A model generated the notes under the pieces. That model ran no database searches, had not been told where the DNA came from, and worked only from the letters and a program-made list of their open reading frames with translations. A stretch of DNA of 56,161 nt from Bacteroidaceae bacterium (GTDB taxonomy: Bacteria; Bacteroidota; Bacteroidia; Bacteroidales; Bacteroidaceae), in contig JAFTNW010000033.1 in NCBI GenBank assembly GCA_017451695.1, forward strand, positions 1 to 56,161, given 5' to 3'. A program made the position numbers and the translations under genes. This document shows positions 52,861-56,161 of this stretch, in pieces. How positions within the stretch are numbered: the stretch's first letter is position 1; every line of letters starts with the position of its first letter.

Positions 52861-54126
52861 TTATTTCACCTTAACTGTGGGAATATCGCTCCACAGGGTT
52901 GTGTAGTGTGGCGATTGCTTTTCGCTGGAGCTTTTTATTTTACCGCTGCCCTGCACGGCCATTTTCACCGTTCCGCGACCGAATGCACTGTTTATGACAT
53001 CCACGGCAGTGCTTATGCGCCCCTCTTTTTCGTTGGCTGCTCTATCCTCAAAAAGCGAGTGCATTACATTCTCCACCGGCATTATGCGCGTGGCTACCAC
53101 GCCCGCCTTTTTGTAGCTGTAACCGCCTGTGGCAAGCGTGCGTGCCGCATCCACGGCTGCCGCCACTATTGCACGTTGTTCGTTGGTGGGCTGCTCAAAG
53201 TGAATGAGTTTGTTTCCATACATTTGCGGGGCGGTATCTTTGAAGCGGTTGGTATATGCAAACACCAGAATTTCGCAAGCCACGGAGCGTTGCTGTCTCA
53301 GTTTTTCGGCAACTGAAGAGGCGAAATTGGCCACCTGCTCGCACAGCACATCGGCCTCGGCTATCTCTTGCGAGAAACTGCGCGACACACAAATGGATTG
53401 CTTTGCCTCAAATGCGGCTTCAAAATCAATACAAGGTTCACCGCGCAGTTCGCGCCATGTTCGCACGCCGGTAATGCCGAACATTGCCTGCACCTTTTGC
53501 TGTGCAAGGGTGGTAAAATCGTAGGCGGTGCGCACGCCGCAAGCATGCAGCTTGGGAGCAGAGCGACGACCTATCCCCCACACATCTTCAACAGGGAATT
53601 TCTTCAACACCTTTTCAATATCCTCGGGGCGGTGCATATAGCAGCCACCTTGCAGTTTGGGATATTGTTTGCATAGTTTGGAGGCTATCTTGGCAAGGGT
53701 TTTTGTGGGGGCTATACCCACCGATACGGGGATGGATGTGAGTTGCCGGCAACGCTTTGAGATACTCTTTGCGTAGGCATCAAAATCCACATTCAGCATG
53801 CCGCGAAGGTCGAGAAAAGCTTCGTCTATCGAATAGACCTCTATCGAGGGAGCAAACTCCTCGAGCACCCAGCGCACGCGCTGCGACATATCGCCATACA
53901 GCGCCATATTACCCGAGAACACCGCCACATTGTGCGCCTCTACCAAATGGCGTATCTTGAAGAAAGGAGCCCCCATTGTTATGCCCAATGCCTTGGCCTC
54001 GTTACTGCGCGCCACGGCACAGCCGTCGTTGCTCGAAAGAACAATAACGGGGCGGTCTTGCAGGTCGGGGCGGAATACACGCTCGCAAGAGGCAAAGAAA
54101 TTATTGCAATCGGCAAGGGCAAACAT
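52861..54126 (-). CDS. umuC: Error-prone DNA polymerase V subunit UmuC (Y family)
   Basis: A 421-residue Y-family polymerase. The palm carries ALADCNNFFASCERVFRPDL (first catalytic Asp, residue 4) and YSIDEAFLDL (about 101-110, DE pair); the HhH/little-finger parts follow (about 170-340), and the C-terminus (about 350-421) matches UmuC. It bypasses DNA lesions during the SOS response. The ATG at 54126 (MFALADCNNF) follows the umuD stop by 2 bp, so the two are one operon. Confidence 0.95.
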   Translation of the reverse strand: MFALADCNNFFASCERVFRPDLQDRPVIVLSSNDGCAVARSNEAKALGITMGAPFFKIRHLVEAHNVAVFSGNMALYGDMSQRVRWVLEEFAPSIEVYSIDEAFLDLRGMLNVDFDAYAKSISKRCRQLTSIPVSVGIAPTKTLAKIASKLCKQYPKLQGGCYMHRPEDIEKVLKKFPVEDVWGIGRRSAPKLHACGVRTAYDFTTLAQQKVQAMFGITGVRTWRELRGEPCIDFEAAFEAKQSICVSRSFSQEIAEADVLCEQVANFASSVAEKLRQQRSVACEILVFAYTNRFKDTAPQMYGNKLIHFEQPTNEQRAIVAAAVDAARTLATGGYSYKKAGVVATRIMPVENVMHSLFEDRAANEKEGRISTAVDVINSAFGRGTVKMAVQGSGKIKSSSEKQSPHYTTLWSDIPTVKVK

Positions 54127-54128
54127 TT

Positions 54129-54557
54129 TTACATCTTCTTTATCACATAGGTTACCACTCCCCATATAAGGAAGTCGTTATCGGGAGTAACCTCAATGGG
54201 TTTATAGGCAGTGTTCTGCTCATTGGCAGGCATAAGGCGCACCTTGTTGCCAAGCATCTCAACACGTTTTACGGTATATTCCCCGTCGATGTAACAAACC
54301 GCCTTGCAGTTGTTATATGGCTCCACCGCTCTATCCACAATGATTATATCCCCTTCATCGAGGGCGGCATCCACCATGGATACACCGCTCACACGAAAGA
54401 AGAAGGTAGATGCCTTATGGCGCACAAGCAATTTCACCAGGTCGAGCCTCTCGCGCATATCCTCGGCGGGAGAGGGGAAACCGGCTTTCACATGCCCAAG
54501 CATATCTCCCACAGCCGGCACATCATCATCTATCTTGTATGGTTCAAACTTATCCAT
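54129..54557 (-). CDS. umuD: UmuD-like S24 peptidase
   Basis: A 142-residue self-cleaving partner of UmuC. The cleavage site Ala-Gly is visible in HVKAGFPSPAED (about 22-33); catalytic Ser in RVSGVSMVDAAL (about 55-66) and Lys in EYTVKRVEML (about 93-102) form the Ser-Lys dyad. RecA filaments trigger cleavage to UmuD', which activates UmuC. There is no N-terminal DNA-binding domain, so it is not LexA. Promoter and repeats upstream are listed separately. Confidence 0.94.
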   Translation of the reverse strand: MDKFEPYKIDDDVPAVGDMLGHVKAGFPSPAEDMRERLDLVKLLVRHKASTFFFRVSGVSMVDAALDEGDIIIVDRAVEPYNNCKAVCYIDGEYTVKRVEMLGNKVRLMPANEQNTAYKPIEVTPDNDFLIWGVVTYVIKKM

Positions 54558-54587
54558 ATATATAATAAGGAGCTTTTATAAAGAATG

Positions 54588-54599
54588 TTTTCCTGTAAA
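54588..54599. promoter_or_regulatory. 12-bp repeat near umuD, copy 1 (candidate operator)
   Basis: TTTTCCTGTAAA on plus, identical to 54712-54723. It lies about 30 bp upstream of the umuD start codon. Function as operator is inference from position. Confidence 0.45.
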
Positions 54600-54699
54600 A
54601 AGGGGTGTTCAAGAATAAAAACCGCCCACCCCATAAGAACCGCCTAATTAAAGGTCTGATTACTTACGCTGATGAGCGGCCTATATTCAAGATTTATCG

Positions 54700-54723
54700 C
54701 AAAGATAACCCTTTTCCTGTAAA
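54700..54723 (-). promoter_or_regulatory. umuDC promoter with overlapping 12-bp repeat copy 2
   Basis: Minus-strand TATCTTTG (54700-54707) is a perfect -7 element. The second copy of TTTTCCTGTAAA (54712-54723) falls in the spacer and -33 side of this promoter, where a repressor would block polymerase. Confidence 0.6.
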
Positions 54724-54970
54724 TAAAAAAACAGTTTAATCTAATTTAAAAAATATTCAAGAGTTGCGTGACTATTTATGACAAATACCTAAATTTAAAC
54801 AACGCCGCACCTTTTTAACATTATTTAACAAACGGGGGGGTAATTACATAGGTTATTATTACATTTACCACGCACAACATTGTGAGTGGTTGCTTTTTTA
54901 TGGCAAGCAACATCTTTTTTGGCAAAAAATGGCAAGGAGGACATATTTTAATAACAAAATAGTTTAATCT
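54724..54970. other. Intergenic region upstream of the BspA-like gene
   Basis: Contains G7 at 54834-54840, a TACATTTA -7-like box (54860-54867) with the G7 tract at the -33 spacing, a small hairpin (ACCAC/GTGGT within about 54866-54889), and a possible 20-codon leader ORF starting at 54900 (MASNIFFGKKW...). An AAGGAGG run lies about 30 bp before the ATG. None is certain. Confidence 0.4.
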
Positions 54971-56161
54971 ATGAAACACATTTACTTAAAAACAATTTTC
55001 GCTGCACTGCTATTGCTGTGCTGCAGCGTGGCAAGTGCCCACGACTTTGAAGTCGATGGTATCTTTTACAACATTATTTCTTCAAGTGAGTTAACTGTGG
55101 CTGTAACTTGCAAAGGGGATTATCATGGCTCATACAGCAATGAATATAGCGGTAGTGTGGTAATACCCGATAAAGTTACTTATAATGGAACCTCTTACAG
55201 CGTAACAAGCATTGGAAATGAAGCGTTCCGTGATTGCACCGGCCTCACAAGCGTTACAATCTCAAATAGCGTAACAACTATTGGAGGCTATGCGTTCTCT
55301 GGTTGCACCGGCCTCACTAGCATTGAAATCCCTAATAGCGTAACAAGCATAGGCAACAGTGCGTTTCATAGTTGTAGACGCCTTACCAACACAACAATCC
55401 CCAATAGCGTCACCAGTATTGGAAGTCTTGCATTCTATCGCTGCAGCAGCTTTACCAACGTTACAATCCCCAATAGCGTAACAAGCATAGGTTCTTCTGC
55501 GTTCGGTTATTGCACCGGCCTCACCAACGTTACAATCCCTAACAGCATAGCAAGCATTAGAGATGAAGCGTTCCGTGGTTGCACCGGCCTCACAAGCGTA
55601 ACCATTGGCAATAGCGTAACAAGCATAGGAGATCAAGCGTTCAGAGATTGCAGCGGCCTCACAAGCGTAACTATCCCTAATAATGTAAAAAGCATTGGTG
55701 ATTATGCATTCTTTAATTGCAGCGGCCTCACAAGCGTTACAATCCCTAACAGCGTAGCAAGCATTGGAGATCAAGCGTTCCGTGGTTGCACCGGCCTCAC
55801 AAGCGTAACCATTGGCAATAGCGTAACAAGCATAGGTATTTATGCGTTCGGTTATTGCACCGGCCTCACAAGTATTGAAATACCAAACAGCGTAACAAGC
55901 ATAGGAGGCAGTGCGTTCTATAATTGCACCGGCCTCACAAGTGTAACAATTCCCAACAGCGTTACCAGCATAGGTTCTTCTGCGTTCAATAATTGCAGCG
56001 GCCTCACCGCGGTGCACATTAACGACCTTGCCGCGTGGTGCAGAATATATTTCAGTGATGATTTTTCCAACCCCTTATTTTATGCCCATAACCTATATTT
56101 AAATGGAGAAAAAGTAACCGACCTTGTTATTCCCAATAGCGTAACAAGCATAAGAGATCAA
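54971..56161 (+). CDS. BspA-like leucine-rich repeat surface protein (3' end beyond the window)
   Basis: The reading frame is open from the ATG to the last base (397 codons) and continues out of the window. Signal peptide MKHIYLKTIFAALLLLCCSVASA, then a short beta lead-in (HDFEVDGIFYNIISSSELTVAV) and about thirteen BspA/LRR_5 repeats of 23 residues with the pattern NSVTSIGxxAFxxCTGLTSVTIP. The repeats stop at a capping segment (VHINDLAAWCRIYF), after which a new repeat series starts at the edge. Such proteins bind host matrix or other bacteria. C-terminal anchor or sorting signal unknown. Confidence 0.92.
   Translation, partial: MKHIYLKTIFAALLLLCCSVASAHDFEVDGIFYNIISSSELTVAVTCKGDYHGSYSNEYSGSVVIPDKVTYNGTSYSVTSIGNEAFRDCTGLTSVTISNSVTTIGGYAFSGCTGLTSIEIPNSVTSIGNSAFHSCRRLTNTTIPNSVTSIGSLAFYRCSSFTNVTIPNSVTSIGSSAFGYCTGLTNVTIPNSIASIRDEAFRGCTGLTSVTIGNSVTSIGDQAFRDCSGLTSVTIPNNVKSIGDYAFFNCSGLTSVTIPNSVASIGDQAFRGCTGLTSVTIGNSVTSIGIYAFGYCTGLTSIEIPNSVTSIGGSAFYNCTGLTSVTIPNSVTSIGSSAFNNCSGLTAVHINDLAAWCRIYFSDDFSNPLFYAHNLYLNGEKVTDLVIPNSVTSIRDQ
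55191..56010 (+). repeat. Tandem 69-bp repeats encoding 23-residue LRR units
   Basis: About a dozen in-frame units with near-identical cores (AGCGTAACAAGCATAGG, then GCGTTC, then TGCACCGGCCTCACAAGC). Unit length is constant at 69 bp, so copy number can change by recombination without breaking the frame. Confidence 0.9.

Noticed and set aside
54129..54557. LexA repressor
   Set aside because: The S24 peptidase domain is present but the N-terminal helix-turn-helix domain is absent, and it is coupled to umuC.
55191..56010. CRISPR array
   Set aside because: Repeats are contiguous 69-bp coding units with no unique spacers and no cas genes nearby.
55262..56017. Long minus-strand open frame rich in Cys/Ala/Glu
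   Set aside because: It is the antisense of the tandem 69-bp repeats of the BspA-like gene; the repeat structure keeps the opposite frame open. The plus frame has a signal peptide and a known repeat pattern.

Overview
The window looks like part of a Bacteroidales chromosome. The evidence is: genes for DUF5606, DUF3276 (PUR), DUF4923, DUF6048/DUF6452 and DUF2027-Smr proteins; a 575-residue class II LysS; a short NusB-YajC-YbbR-CoaE cluster; BspA-type leucine-rich repeat proteins; and -7 promoter boxes of the TAnnTTTG kind, in two cases with TTTG exactly 19 bp upstream. Genes rarely show a strong Shine-Dalgarno sequence, as is usual in this phylum.

Layout. 1-5.7 kb (minus): nusB, yajC, ybbR-like, coaE, DUF5606, DUF4923, and a tandem ABC ATPase. 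5.9-8.0 kb (plus): PUR-family DNA/RNA-binding protein, then rplY-pth-S4 (Hsp15-like), ending in a perfect 50-bp palindrome. 8.1-11.1 kb (minus): thioesterase, pepT, SGNH hydrolase and the SRP RNA. 11.5-17.9 kb (plus): a large secreted protein with a T9SS-like C-terminus, DUF4199, a GtrB-like glycosyltransferase, DUF6452/DUF6048 and apbE. 18-23.4 kb: MarC, rpsA, rnz, and an ECF sigma factor with a membrane anti-sigma candidate and a Spy/CpxP-like protein. 30.8-48.1 kb: housekeeping genes (mazG, valS, UDP-xylose synthase-like, lysS, gpsA, pgi, HAD phosphatase, prmC, recX, comF-like, Smr protein, a cytoplasmic LRR protein, queA, fba). 48.5-54.6 kb: udk, lytic transglycosylase, a Dna2-like nuclease-helicase and umuDC. 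The window ends inside a BspA-like surface protein that runs off the right edge.

The accessory block lies at 23.5-30.8 kb. The minus-strand part (24.1-28.5 kb) is visibly richer in A+T than its neighbours. It carries a tight five-gene operon: a PD-(D/E)XK-like protein, a four-helix membrane protein with a bacterial PH-like domain, a Ycf35 (DUF1257) protein fused to a DUF2997-like module, an NrdG-like radical SAM protein with no NrdD partner, and a Ycf46-like AAA+ ATPase. The AAA+ protein and the PH membrane protein, though unrelated, both end in GGR[RK]I[DE][FL]. I infer that this tail is a shared processing, modification or docking signal, possibly the target of the radical SAM enzyme. This is the best candidate for an undescribed system in the window.

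Upstream of that operon, between it and a divergent regulator plus Hanks-type kinase pair, lies a long imperfect inverted repeat (about 28572-28798). It could fold as a structured RNA or as a cruciform. The whole block is bracketed by a 20-bp perfect direct repeat, one copy of which is the 3' end of mazG, which looks like an integration scar. No integrase, transposase, tRNA, rRNA operon or CRISPR array was found.
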